Shown: one piece after another, positions 23,614-34,569 of the stretch
How positions within the stretch are numbered: position 1 is the first letter of the stretch
Layout of the letters: every line of letters starts with the position of its first letter
NCBI RefSeq assembly: GCF_017591425.1
Contig: NW_024464918.1
Location: forward strand, 26,254,001-26,318,000
Direction: 5' to 3'
DNA: 64,000 nt
From: Ochotona curzoniae
Lineage: Eukaryota > Chordata > Mammalia > Lagomorpha > Ochotonidae
Position numbers and translations under genes: made by a program
Notes under the pieces: model-generated
The model's database searches: none
What the model saw: the letters and a program-made list of their open reading frames with translations, nothing else
Told to the model about the DNA's origin: nothing

Positions 23614-23850
23614 TTTGAAGCCAGGAGCTAGGACCTCCTTGGGGTCTCCCACATGAGTGCAGGGTCCCAAGGCTTTGGGCCATCCTCTACTGCATCCCAG
23701 ACCACAAGGAGGGAGTTGGATGGGAAGTGCAGCAGCCAAAACATGAGCCAGTGGTGCTCATATGGGATGCTGGTGCCTGCAAATGAGGATTCAGCCAATC
23801 AGCCATTGAGCTGGGCTCAAAATAAATAAATCTTAAAAAAAAAAAAAAGA
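23614..23850 (-). repeat. Inverted CSINE 5' half followed by a plus-strand A-tail
   Basis: 23614-23818 is the antisense 5' half of a SINE, running from GAAGCCAGGAGCTAGG to the head CCATTGAGCTGGGCTC. It joins directly to a sense tail (AAAATAAATAAATCTTAAAA) at 23819-23850. This is the expected shape of a 5'-inverted (twin-primed) insertion. Confidence 0.7.
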
Positions 23851-23859
23851 CACATGAGT

Positions 23860-24080
23860 GAAAAACACATATACACTTAGGTAGTAAATCTATGACACTC
23901 AAGTTTGCAGACAGAAAGTAGAACATTGGTTATCAGGGACTGGGAGAAGGTGAATGGAAGGCATAGCTTTATGGGTAAAGACTATAGTAAGAATTTCTGA
24001 GAAGGTTCTGGATTGATTGATGGTACACAGCCATGTGAACAAGCTTAATGTCACCAAGGTATACAATTAAAAACACTTAA
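23860..24080 (+). repeat. Ancient L1 3' UTR fragment
   Basis: CAGACAGAAAGTAGAACATT, GGTTATCAGGGACTGGGAGA and GTATACAATTAAAAACACTT match the 3' end of old L1M elements. Confidence 0.65.
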
Positions 24081-24082
24081 AT

Positions 24083-24345
24083 TAGGGGACTGTACTGTGG
24101 CATTCTGTACTGGCACCAGTTCAAGTCCTGGCTGCTCCAGTTCTGGCCCAGCTCCCTACTCGTGAACCTGGAAAAGCAGAAGATTGCCTAAGTGTTTGGC
24201 CCTTATGGTCACATGGGAGACCTGGAGGAAGCTGCTGGCTCCTGGCTTTGGCACTAGTTGTTATGGTCATCTGGGGGGGGTGAACTAGTAGATGGAAGAA
24301 CTTTCTCTTTCTCTCCATCACTCTTTCAAATAAAAAAAGTCCTAA
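24083..24345 (+). repeat. CSINE, old type, shortened
   Basis: AGGGGACTGTACTGTGGCAT head, GGCACCAGTTCAAGTCCTGG, tail CACTCTTTCAAATAAAAAAA. Confidence 0.8.
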
Positions 24346-24570
24346 AAAATTTAAATTTACAATACTTTATCATAATTAAAATACACAGGCAGTGGGCATT
24401 CATTATACTAATACTATTGTTTCTATTTTTCTGTTTGTTCCAAACTTTTCCTAACCCATAATTTCTTGAAAGCCAAAATGTTCCTTGAGTCATAAATTGG
24501 CTTTTTTCCTATTTCAAGTCACATCAAGTCTTTCAAAAGCCAATGGGGGTGGAAACGTTTTATTAAATCC

Positions 24571-24592
24571 TGTGTGTGTGTGTGTGTGTGTG
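24571..24592. repeat. (GT)n microsatellite
   Basis: About eleven uninterrupted TG units. Confidence 0.95.
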
Positions 24593-25006
24593 TTCATGAA
24601 AGGAAATCTCTGGGACTAAGCTTTTTGCTGAACCTCCAGTGTCTAGCTCATAGCAGAACGAGGAAGAGCGGCTCTGGAACAGCCAGGGCCAGGTGGAGAC
24701 AGATCACTGGGGGTCTGAGTAGCTACACCTCTTCACAAGTGCTCACTCAGACACCACTAGGTTAGCTGTGATGTCCTCTCCCACAGCCTGGCCAGGGAGC
24801 CTCAGAGAGGTTAAGGATCCAAAGCAATTCAGCCAGTGCGTGCAAGATTGCCAGCAGGCCTCTCTGAGGGCAGCTCCTGACAGAACTGGTCTCCAAAAGA
24901 GCTTTCCAATTCCTGTCCTAAAGGATTCTGGGGCTGTCACCTCTGAACACATCAGTCTCTGCAAGGCCACAAAGTTCAGGGCTGACATTCATTTGCAAAT
25001 ACAGAT
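24593..25006. other. Intergenic, nothing recognised
   Basis: A short antisense MIR-like stretch (GCCTCAGAGAGGTTAAGGA at about 24800) is the only hint of a repeat. Confidence 0.4.
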
Positions 25007-25007
25007 C

Positions 25008-25175
25008 AGAAGCCTGCATGTGGCACGCTCAGTTAAGCTGCCATCTGCAGTGCTGGCATCCCATATGGCACCATTTGGAACCGGGGCTGTTTCACTTTCA
25101 ACCTGGCTCCCTGCTAACGCTCCTGGGGAAGCAGCGAGGCGAAGCCCAAGTGCTCAGGTCCCTGCTGTCCATGTG
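25008..25175 (+). repeat. Old CSINE 5' part
   Basis: TGCTGGCATCCCATATGGCA and GGCTCCCTGCTAACGCTCC mark the body. It is truncated before the tail. Confidence 0.65.
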
Positions 25176-25682
25176 GCATGGTCTTTATTCATGTGCAATG
25201 CCAGGCAGAGAGATAGTGTGAGCAGGCACTGAAGACTGCTTCCAAGGAAAACAAGTGGGCACTGGCAGCCCCTGCCCCACCCTCCCTGCCACCCACCCTA
25301 CCCACTAGGGAACCAATCAGGCACCTCCTCCCCTGGTGGGACTGCCCTTTACCCCAGAGGGTGCAGGTGGCCCTGGCTCCCTGGCCTTCCTCCCCAGTTG
25401 TTGCTTGTCACAGAGATGCCAAAGGCCCTGCTCCCGTCTCCTCCAGCCACAGGCCACAGCTCAACTGCCTGGTCCTGAGGCAGGGGCCTTGCCAAGGCCT
25501 TCCTTTATTGTCACCAGGCTCTGGCTCCTTTTCTGCATGGCTGAGGGGGCGTCACCATGCAAATGGGATTCACTGCTCCTTTCCCAGCTGCCAGCCCCCC
25601 CAGAGAAGACAGCAGGGAGCCTGTATGTGCAGTATGGGATGGCTGCCCGGAGGCAGGCCTGTGCCCTCAACAAGCCCTGCTG
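25176..25682. other. Intergenic, nothing recognised
   Basis: GC-rich but CpG-poor sequence. Overlapping open frames of about 120 aa carry no domain. Confidence 0.4.
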
Positions 25683-25825
25683 GGACCCAAGTGCTTAAGC
25701 CATCCCCTGTTGTCTCCCAGGGTACACGTTAGCAGGAAGCTGGGTCAGATTTGGAGTGGTTGAATGAGAACTGGCATGCCAAAATGTGGGTGTCCCAAGT
25801 GATAGCTTAATGTCCCGTGTCACAT
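25683..25825 (-). repeat. Old CSINE 5' part, antisense
   Basis: CCAAGTGCTTAAGCCATCCC and TTAGCAGGAAGCTGGGTCAG show antisense body; ends in a degenerate head. Confidence 0.6.
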
Positions 25826-25889
25826 TATCCTTCTAATTAACACTGACAGAAGACTACTGGAGTCGAACAGGGCCCAGTCAGGTGGTAGA

Positions 25890-26620
25890 ATATCATTCAG
25901 GCTCCGAAGTTTCACGGGACAGAAGCTCTGAAAACAGAATGTTCCAGTGAGACTCTACAAAACAACCAGCAGGTTAAGAACAGGCACGGTGGCTCCGGAC
26001 TGACCTGTGTTTCCCGGTATCTGAGGTGGAAGCTCTAACCCTCGGTGTGCCTAAAGCTGGAGAAGCGGCCTGTTAACGAACGGGGCCACGGAGGTTACAC
26101 GGAGCCTCTGTCAATGAGGAAGGGACGAGCCGTGCTTCTCCTCCTCAGGAGCAGGTAGCAGTGAGACGGCCGAACGACGGGCGGGCTCCGCCATCTTGGC
26201 CTTCCCCAGCCCAGCGCTGTGAGGAAGTGACTGCCCAGCCACTGCTCTCTCCCCGGGGCTTCGTTCCCGAAGCCCTAGGTGTAAGGCACCTGAAGGTTTA
26301 AAAACTAGGTTTTCAGATACTCACTCCCTGGTGGAATTAGGGGCGAGTCCTTGAGTTTCGGGCTGAAGAGCATTTTCGGCCACAGCCCCATGCCCCGCCC
26401 CTGAAGGAGGAGGAAGTCGCCTCTGCAAGAACCGGAAGAGCCGTCTCACCTTGGCGTCCGCTGGCCATGCCATCGGCCTGGCCGGCTTCCGTCTCAGGAG
26501 GCAGAGGCTGAGGCTCTGGCCAGCAGAGCAGGGACAGTGCAGCGCCAGGACGGTCGAGGCAGGAGCCGCTTGCCGACACGTCCCAACATGTGTTTTCAGT
26601 AAGGTGCGCAGTCTGTGGCC
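25890..26620. promoter_or_regulatory. CpG-rich, promoter-like region with YY1-type motif
   Basis: CpG dinucleotides cluster here (for example GACGGCCGAACGACGGGCGG), while the rest of the window outside young SINEs is CpG-poor. At 26190-26200 the minus strand reads CCAAGATGGCGGAG, a strong YY1 consensus common near housekeeping start sites. On the minus strand that ATG opens a 28-codon frame. A GC-box-like CCCCGCCCC occurs at about 26393-26401. No coding exon could be tied to it, and it lies about 20 kb beyond the NDFIP1 3' end. It may start a long non-coding RNA. Confidence 0.55.
26256..26275. other. Perfect 8-bp stem, 4-nt loop hairpin in the CpG-rich region
   Basis: GGGCTTCG and CGAAGCCC are separated by TTCC. 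Confidence 0.6.
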
Positions 26621-27399
26621 CGCTTTCCTCCCTTATCGCTCCCCCGTGACCTTTGCTGGTTACAGACTCACTGACTGGAGCCAGGTGGATTTGTCTGATT
26701 TTTGTTGATGGTTATTAGGAAGAGGAAGTGCCAGAAGGGATTACCTCAAGTTTAAACCTATTTCCAGCAGTCTCCCACCCTTTTGCGGTCCCCCTTCCCC
26801 CCCCCCCCCACCTCTCCCTGGCCTTTAATTACATAGCTTGGGTCTGTTTGGTGAAGAAGTGGTCAAAGATGGGCTTTGGTTTTTTTTTTTTTAATCTCCC
26901 GCGGGATCTGTCGGGACTGGCAACCTGCCCTCTGAGCCCATGCTCCGGTCTGGGGGAGGGGTGGTGGAATGAGGTAGAGATGAACCCGAAAGCTGGTCAG
27001 GAACATTGCTCAGAGCGCTTCACCTGGGAGTTGGATCCGGCAGCTCCTCTCGGGCAGGCCAGGCCCTTTGTGGGTGCACAAGGTGGGGATGGGAGGGTGT
27101 TAGGACCTCCCAGCTGGGCCTGGGAGTTGGTTCTCAGACCCGCAGCCTCCCTCCGGGCAGGGGAGCAGGACCCACAACCCACAGCACACAGCTGCCTCTT
27201 TCCTTCTTGCTACCTATATCCTAGCAATACCAGGAGATGCAACCCAGTCACTGTGGCAGGTGATTCCTGTCGGGGGTGATCACCAGCCACTCGCTGTGAG
27301 CAGGCTTCAGGCTTTCTCTGCCACACATGAGCCAGCGGCTCCCCAGAAACCATCTTCCCCAAGCCCATCCTAAGCTGAAGAGCATACAACACTACAGGC
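26621..27399. other. Intergenic flank of the CpG-rich region
   Basis: Includes a C run (about 26797-26809) and a T run (26879-26892). A 183-aa plus-strand frame (26728-27279) crosses both homopolymers and has no domain, so I do not call it a gene. Confidence 0.4.
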
Positions 27400-27552
27400 A
27401 GCCTGGCACAGTATAAGAGCTATGGTATCGGAAAGCCTAAGTTCAGAGACTCATTTTGTAATCTTAGCTCTGTGACTTTAGGAAAATCAGACCCTCCAAG
27501 CCTTAACTTAATCTGTGAAACAGACAAATTCCTTTCTCTTAAGACTGTCATG
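27400..27552 (+). repeat. MIR fragment
   Basis: GGCACAGTATAAGAGCTATG, TCTTAGCTCTGTGACTTTAG and TTAACTTAATCTGTGAAAC follow MIR order. Confidence 0.65.
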
Positions 27553-27555
27553 AGA

Positions 27556-27888
27556 GACCAGTGCGGTAGTCTAGTGGCTAAAAGTTCTCACCTTGCATGC
27601 ACTGGGATCCCATATGGGTGCTGGTTTGTGTCCTGTCTGCCCCACTTCCCATCCAGCTCCCTGCTTGTGGTCTGGGAAAGCAGTTGAAGATAGCCCAAAG
27701 CCTTGGGACCCTGTACTCGCCTGCGAGATCATTAAGAGGCTCCTGGCTCCTGGCTCACATGAGCTCAGCACTGATCCTTGTGACCACTTGGGGAATGAAT
27801 CAACAGACGGGGAATGAATCAATGTCTCCTCCTCTCTGAATATCTGACTTTCCAATAAAAATGAATAGATCTTTAAAAAAAAAAAAGG
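27556..27888 (+). repeat. CSINE
   Basis: Starts ACCAGTGCGGTAGTCTAGTG and ends GACTTTCCAATAAAAATGAA. ACTGTC(A/C)TGAGA flanks both sides. It has a local duplication of GACGGGGAATGAATCAA-type sequence near 27790-27820. Confidence 0.88.
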
Positions 27889-29286
27889 ACTGTCCTGAGA
27901 ATCTATCAGACTACCGAGCATGCAGCACAGCATGTAGCAGGGGCTTCCAAAGTGTGTGTGATTACCAAGGCACATGACTTACTTCTGGGGGTGCTGCCTG
28001 TGTGCTTGCCCTAAGAATGACCTTCCAAGAACACACAGCCTCACACAGGACCCTGTGGGGCACAGATCTGCACCCCAGGCCCATTTGTAAGCAACAAAGT
28101 TGTACATAACTATAAGGTGTCCCCTTTGGCACCTCCTTTAAGCACTTCCTGTGCTAACTGCAGATCTGGTATGCTCAGGAGGGGCAGGGTAAGGAGAGGC
28201 TTCCACCCCAGGGGACCTAAAGGCATTTCACCTCTACTGTGTTCCTGAGCCAAGGGTGCTTCTTAAAATACATGGACGCAATGCAGAGAAGGTTTCAAGG
28301 ATTCACACGCACACTCCCTGCACTTAGTAGCTGGCCTATTCTGCCTGCTCTATCATGGCACAGCATGGTGCTGCGAAGCCTTGCAATTTTTAAACCTAGG
28401 GCTGCTGGAGTTAGGGAAACTCAAGCAACTGGCAAATGTACATGGAAAACCGTGGTGGCGATAAGCTGCTGACAGGCTGTGCCTGCGCTTCCGCCAGTTC
28501 TATTTAAATGGCAACAGACCCCAGAGCAAACAAGAAACCTTTTGTGCTCTGTGCATCCGACAACTGCCATCCGGAGTCCACTCTGGACGTGGCTAAGGCT
28601 CACAGGGGGGTGAGAGAGAAGCGGCCTTTCCTGCTGTCTATCAGATAAACGCACAGTGGCAAGACCAAGCTGCTCTTCAATCCTGGGTTCTCAACAAATC
28701 ACCCCACCTCACAGCCATCTCTTTACAAGATCAAGATTTAGGAACAGGTTTCTAGAAAATTCACTGTGGGTCATTCAAGCCAACCCTGGGGGATCAGCTT
28801 GGGCCCCACCCTGCCCATCTAACAGGAGAAAGAGAGGAATGACTCATCGTGTAAGGGAGCAAGGATCCTGGAGCTCACGCATTCTCCTGCACGCACCACT
28901 GTAGCCCAGAAGGAAGTCAAGATCCAACCCAGAAGACCTCCCAGAAAATCAGGCTATGTGGGAGCCTGCCCACAGGGTTTTTTTTTTTTTTTTTTTACTG
29001 CCCTTTGAGTTTTGGGCTTCTTGGGTAAACAGCTTTCAGGAAAAGACACTTTTAGTTGGGATTTCTGGACTATCACTGCAGATTAGAGCTTTGCTCATCA
29101 GAATGTGGTTTTCCTGGCCAGGCAGTTTGGATGGTCAACTGGGAACTTGTTACAAATGCAAACCCTCCCCAGTCTCTGAATTTTAACAAGACTCCCTGAC
29201 AATTCTTCCCCATGGGAAGGTTTGAGAAGCAGTGGATGAGAGCATCTGTAAAGCACTGGACAGGAGCATTGCAGGTTCATGCACTG
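27889..29286. other. Intergenic, nothing recognised
   Basis: About 1.4 kb of unique-looking sequence. A T run lies at 28979-28996. Confidence 0.4.
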
Positions 29287-29625
29287 TTTTTTTTTTTTTT
29301 AAAGATTTTATTTTTATTATTTTTTTATTGGAAAGGCGGATATACAGAGAGGAGAGACAGAGAGGAAGATCTTCCGTCCGATGATTCACTCCCCAAGTGA
29401 GCACAACGGGTCGATACTATGCCGATCCGAAGCCAGGAGCCTCTTCCGGGTCTCCCACGCGGGTGCAGGTTCCCAAAGCTTTGGGCCGTCCTCTACTGCT
29501 TTCCCAGGCCACAGGCAGGGAGCTGGAAGGGAAGCGGGGCTGCCGGGATTAGAACCGGCGCCCATATGGGATCCCGGGCGTGCAAGGCGAGGACCTTTAA
29601 CCACTTGCGCCACCGCGCCGGGCCC
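29287..29625 (-). repeat. Young full-length CSINE, antisense
   Basis: T run, then the antisense of the young consensus, ending CACCGCGCCGGGCCC. TCATGCACTGTTT flanks both ends. Confidence 0.95.
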
Positions 29626-29678
29626 TCATGCACTGTTTCTTATTTGCAATAGATTTTGGCCTAAATGTTGAGAATTTT

Positions 29679-29967
29679 TAAGAGATTTATTTATTTATTT
29701 GAAAGGCAGAGCAAGCAAGAGCGAGAGAGCAGTATCTTCCATCTGCTAATTCACTCCCCAAATGGCCACCACAACCATATCTGGGCCAGTCTGAAGCCAG
29801 AACTAGGAAATCCCCTATCTACATCTATATGGGTGGCAGGAATAAAAATAATTGGGCTATCCCCTGTTTCCTTCCCAGACACGTTGGCAGGAAGTTGGAT
29901 CAGAAATGGAGTAGCCAGGAGTAGATATAGTACTGCAGAACCACAGTGCCATAAAGCTAGTCCCAAT
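29679..29967 (-). repeat. CSINE, old type, antisense
   Basis: GAGATTTATTTATTTATTTG tail, CGTTGGCAGGAAGTTGGATC, ending AAAGCTAGTCCC. Confidence 0.85.
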
Positions 29968-29985
29968 GTTGACTATTTTTTAAAA

Positions 29986-30282
29986 AGATCTGCTTATTTT
30001 TATTAGAAAGACACATTTACAGAGGAGAGGAGAAAGATCTTCCATCCCCTGATTTACTTCCTAAGTGGCTGTAACAGTTGGAGCTGAGCTGATCTGGAGC
30101 CAGGAGCTTCTCCCAAATAGGTCGGGGTCCCAAGACTTTGGGTTGTCCTTTTCTGCTTTCCCAGGTCACAGACAGGGAGCTGAAAGGGAAGTGGAGCAGC
30201 TAAGACACAAACCGGCACCCATATAGGATCCTGATGCATGCTGGGCAAGGATTTAGCCGCTAGGCTACTGCACCAGGCTCTG
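29986..30282 (-). repeat. CSINE, antisense
   Basis: Lies next to the previous copy, separated only by its target duplication TGTTGACTATTTTTTAAAA, which recurs after it at about 30281. Ends CTGCACCAGGCTC. Confidence 0.9.
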
Positions 30283-30299
30283 TTGACTATTTTTTAAAA

Positions 30300-31729
30300 G
30301 TTTAATTAACAGCTAAAATACTGCATGTTCTTCCCATATGAAGGCTCCCATCTGTATACATGAGAATCTGTGGTATTTTAAAGACATGACAAAAATACTG
30401 CAGAATGAGCACTACTAACACAGGCTGGGTGAGTGCTAACAGTGTTCAGGACCAGTTGGTTCTGGATGCTTGCCGCATTTGCTGTGTGACTTTCCCGATT
30501 CCAGCTCCCTTGCTGTGAACGTGGGAAAAGGGCACCACTACCACTGACCTGTCAAGGGTGAAGGGATCCTGTGTAGAATCTGTATGGTTTTTAGGTACAA
30601 CAAATGTTGAGAAAATGTAAGCTGTTACTAGATTAGTATTGAAATGTCTGTCAAGCTATCAGTTTGCTTGAGAAAAGCTACTAGGACTTCATGTTGTCTT
30701 AGTCCAGGGCTAGCTCCAAGAGTCATGAGCAGTTCCTTTATTTAATGAGCTTAGCAATAATGAAAATCCAAATTATTCTCTTTGCCACCTGTCTTGCTAG
30801 CTCAGAGGTACGTACCAGGGAAGCAGAAGGCACAGGAAAGGCGGGGAGCCCTGCTGGTAAGCAAGGGTGTAAGCCCACTTCCCAGAGAACAGGCAAGGAC
30901 GGGAGCAATCTACTACACAGAGCCAATGCAACACTGTGACAACACAGACCCTCAAGGGGAATAGAAGGATTCAGTTACCCTCTCTGAAGTCCCATTTGTT
31001 TAAAGTCTAACCTGAGGACAGTAAAGCCGCTTGCCTCACAGCTTGGGGAGCGGAGTACACATGCCTGTGAGGAATGCAGTGGAGTATGGACATGGGCAGT
31101 GCTGGGAGACCCACCACAAACCGGGTCTATATCTGTGCCACACAATTATGTGTTTCCTGGAGTCTAGGAATCTGATGTGGATTTGAGAGCAACGGAGTAG
31201 CTCGGTCTCTGTGAATACTGTGTGATTCAGAGAAGACCCCGAGTCTAGGGACCCTCTGTCCTACTTGCTGTCTCCAACAACAGAATATGGGGAAGAGCAG
31301 ATTTGGAAGTTGGTTTGAAAACACTGTCACTAGATGTTTGTCAGTACCAGTTGGAAAGCAGAAAATGACAAGATAACCTCCAGTGCAGCCACGAGATTCT
31401 TGACCAAGACTGGCGTCAGAGATAAGCAGGATGGGTTAATAAGAACCTTCATGTCCCTGGACTGGACTGTAAGCTACACGAAAACAACACATTCACAAAA
31501 GCAAATCTGAAAAACAGCAAACAGTTGCTCTTTGGATGCAGTGGCACCAGAGATAACTTTTTAGATGTGCTTGGTTTTGTTGTTTTTAAAAAACCAGAGG
31601 ATTTTTGAAATCCCTGTAAAATGCAATGGTGGCAAATAGTTCTATTTTTCCAATAGTTCCCGGCCAAATGAAGGAGGTGTCAGGTGCCCACCCATGGCAG
31701 TGGCTTGCAAATCATTTTTGGGTCTACAG
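30300..31729. other. Intergenic, nothing firm
   Basis: A stretch at about 30425-30540 may be a very degenerate SINE. No gene signal. Confidence 0.4.
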
Positions 31730-31739
31730 ATACTTTAAA

Positions 31740-32064
31740 AAAATATTTATTTATTATTGGAAAATCAAATATACAGAGAGGAGGAGAGACACAAAAGAAG
31801 ACCTTCCATCCTCCTCTTCCTTGGGGAGGAAGATGATTAACTCCCCAAGTAGCCGCAACAGCCGGACCTAAACCAATCCAAAGCCAGGAGCCAGGAGCTT
31901 CTTCCAGGTGCCCCAAGGCTTTGGACCATCCCTGACTGCTCTCCCAGGCCACAAGCAGGGAGCTGGATGGGAAGCAGGGCTGCTGGGATTAGAATCGGTG
32001 CCTATATGGGATCCCAGCGCATGCTAGGCAAGGACTTTAGCCTCTAGGCTACTGTGCTGGGCCC
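31740..32064 (-). repeat. CSINE, antisense, with internal insertion
   Basis: TATTTATTTATTATTGGAAA tail; an extra stretch near 31812-31840 (CTCCTCTTCCTTGGGGAGGA) is absent from other copies. Ends TGTGCTGGGCCC. ACAGATAC(T/C)TTTTA flanks both sides. Confidence 0.9.
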
Positions 32065-32401
32065 TGTACAGATACCTTTTAATAAACACAGTCTTTCCTG
32101 ATTCACCAACATATGAAGCAGACACAGTACTTTCAATTAAATTTATTTGTATGCTCCACTTAAACCCAAAAAATCAGTATATTAACAACTACAGGTTGGA
32201 TACACATTTAAATACAGACAGGATTCAACGGTTAGAGATGTCTTAAATGTTGGACTCCTACAGTGTTGGGGAAGACAGTGTAGGATACCTAGGGGATCAA
32301 GACAACTGTCAGGCACTCCTCCACAGAGGCCTCCAGATGTCCTGAGAGGTCATGGGCAGGCAAGAATGTCTCCAGTCCGATGGCAAAGAAAAACTAATGC
32401 A

Positions 32402-32728
32402 GGGTCTGGTGCAATAGCCTAGTGGTTAAATCCTTACCTTGTATGCACCAGAATCCCATGTGGGCATCGGTTTGTGTCCTGGCTGCTGCATTTCCCATCC
32501 AGCTCCCTGCTTGTGGCCTGGGAAAGCAGTAGAAGATGGCCTATAAGCCTTGGGACCCTGCACCCACCTGCAAGATCAGGAAGAGGCTCCTGGCTTCAGG
32601 TGGGCTTATCTGTGGCCATTGTGGCCACTTGGGGAGTGAATCAGTGGACAGATCTTTTTCCTTGTTTCTCTTCCTCTCAGTAAACCTGATTTTCCAATAA
32701 AGGTAAATAAATCTTTATTTAAAAAATA
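32402..32728 (+). repeat. CSINE
   Basis: AGGGTCTGGTGCAATAGCCT head, GGCCTGGGAAAGCAGTAGAA, tail TTTCCAATAAAGGTAAATAA. Confidence 0.9.
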
Positions 32729-34289
32729 GAATGAAAACCAAATGCGGAAGAGGCATGAAGGGTTGAGACCAGGAGCAGAGTGACACAGGCCACGACTGTG
32801 CAAAGCTTGGGCCAGGGGCACTTGGTGAGGCTTGGGTTTGCAAGGGGAGGGGCGGAGAGCAGGGACCCTCAGCCCCAACTCATTGAAGTAAAAAGGCGTG
32901 GGCTGAGCAAAGGGAGAAGGAGGAGAGGGAGCAACTAGGACTCAAACCACCCAGCATAGAAGCTGCAGGCAAAGGAAAGATGAAGTGGCCCTGGAGGAAA
33001 CGGTCCTTATGCTGTTGCATGGGAATTTCACAGGAAAAGGTGAAGGGAAGTAACAGTGAGCTAAGAACACTGTCAGGGAGGTGCCGAGGACACCCGAGCG
33101 GGACACAGGAAGAGCCAGCAAAGGAACAAAGAATTCAAAGTGCAGAAAGAATCAAGCAAAGGATAAACAGTTCAAAGGCTGCTTTCAAAATGTAAGTCCA
33201 CACAGAGATAGCGTACTGCAAACCTGGTAGGATAAAACAAATGGCTTAAAAGGAGGCCAGAGGCTCAGCCCCTAGAATCAGCTAAGGAAATTAGAGCTGA
33301 CTGGATATACAGAGGGTTTTGGTGGGACTAAGTGTTGAAAAATTATTTGCCAGGTGGTAAAGAATATGAATAATTCCTTTTCCAGTATTCTGTAAGGATC
33401 CAGTGAACATGCCTGTAAGTTCCTCCATGAATACGTGACAGTATTACCAGAAAAGCACATCTAAGTCACCCTCATCCAGCATGTAGGAACCAAGGAGGAA
33501 GAGATGGTCTTGTTTATCAGGGATGGACTAATGACCACCTTTAGGAAGGAAGGCAGAGGTGAGGAAAGACCGAGTCTTGGACTGCTCAATGGCCACAAGA
33601 AGGAGGCAGTTGCCCTCGTCAGTTTGAATTACAGCTTTGACTGTCCTGCCCTTGGACTGAGGAGTGTTGCTGCTCCAAGAGCCACAAGGAGCTGTCCTCT
33701 GTGTACCAGGAACGGCACCTGCATCTGCCTAACAATGGCCCTGAGAGACAGTATTCTGGCATAGAGATTAGAAAACCAGAAGTTGGACAGGGTACAGTGA
33801 AACACCCAAGTTATATAGATGAAGTGGGGAGCCAGGCTTAACCAACACCAGGAGCCTCACTCTGGAATCTCCCCTGGGCAGCTGGGTCTTCCAGGCCTCA
33901 GGGCCTCAGGGCGCTTCCTGCTGGGTGGCCCATGCAGGTATTTGGCTACATAGATATTTCTAGTGCCACTATACTGAAAACTAGATCAGCAGCAGGGAAT
34001 TGCAGCTTAAGAAACACAGAAACCTTCTTGCATAATGACACAAGGCAGAGGCATGACGACACATTATGATTTCTTGGACTAAAAAGTTAGTCTGATGTTC
34101 TGTGCAATCCCGGCACCAGGGACTCTTACACATACTTGTGTTTACACCATTTCCAGCATAAAGCTGTAGACTTCCTAACTGGCTAATAAGAATGGATCCT
34201 CACCAAATGAAGGTCCCAAACAACTATAGTCAAGAAGCCAGAGTACAGCTGTTAACAATACATAGAACCTATATGTTCCCCTTCTTTAT
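32729..34289. other. Intergenic, nothing recognised
   Basis: No young SINE and no exon signature. GCCTCAGGGCCTCAGGGC at about 33896-33913 is a short direct repeat. Confidence 0.4.
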
Positions 34290-34568
34290 TTCTGTGTATT
34301 TGGCAAAGAGTTAGGGATTTTCCATCCATTAATCTCCTCCCCGACTGTGATGGCCAATAGGCCAGGCTAAAGACAGAGGCTGGCAACTCAATCCAGATCC
34401 TTCACATGGACAGCAGAGACCTAAGAATCGGAGCCACCACCTGCTATCTGCCAAGGTATGTACTAGCAGGAACTTAGAATTGCCAGTGGAGGCAGGACTG
34501 AAACTCAGGAACTCTAAATGGAATGCAAGCATCCAAAGTTGTGTTTTGTATGCCAACCACCTGTCCTG
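34290..34568 (-). repeat. Old CSINE, antisense, degenerate
   Basis: GAGCCACCACCTGCTATCTG and GTACTAGCAGGAACTTAGAA place it in the family. Confidence 0.65.
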
Positions 34569-34569
34569 A

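Noticed and set aside
26728..27279. 183-aa plus-strand open frame beside the CpG-rich region
   Set aside because: It crosses a long C run and a long T run and has no recognisable domain. Open frames are common in GC-rich DNA.
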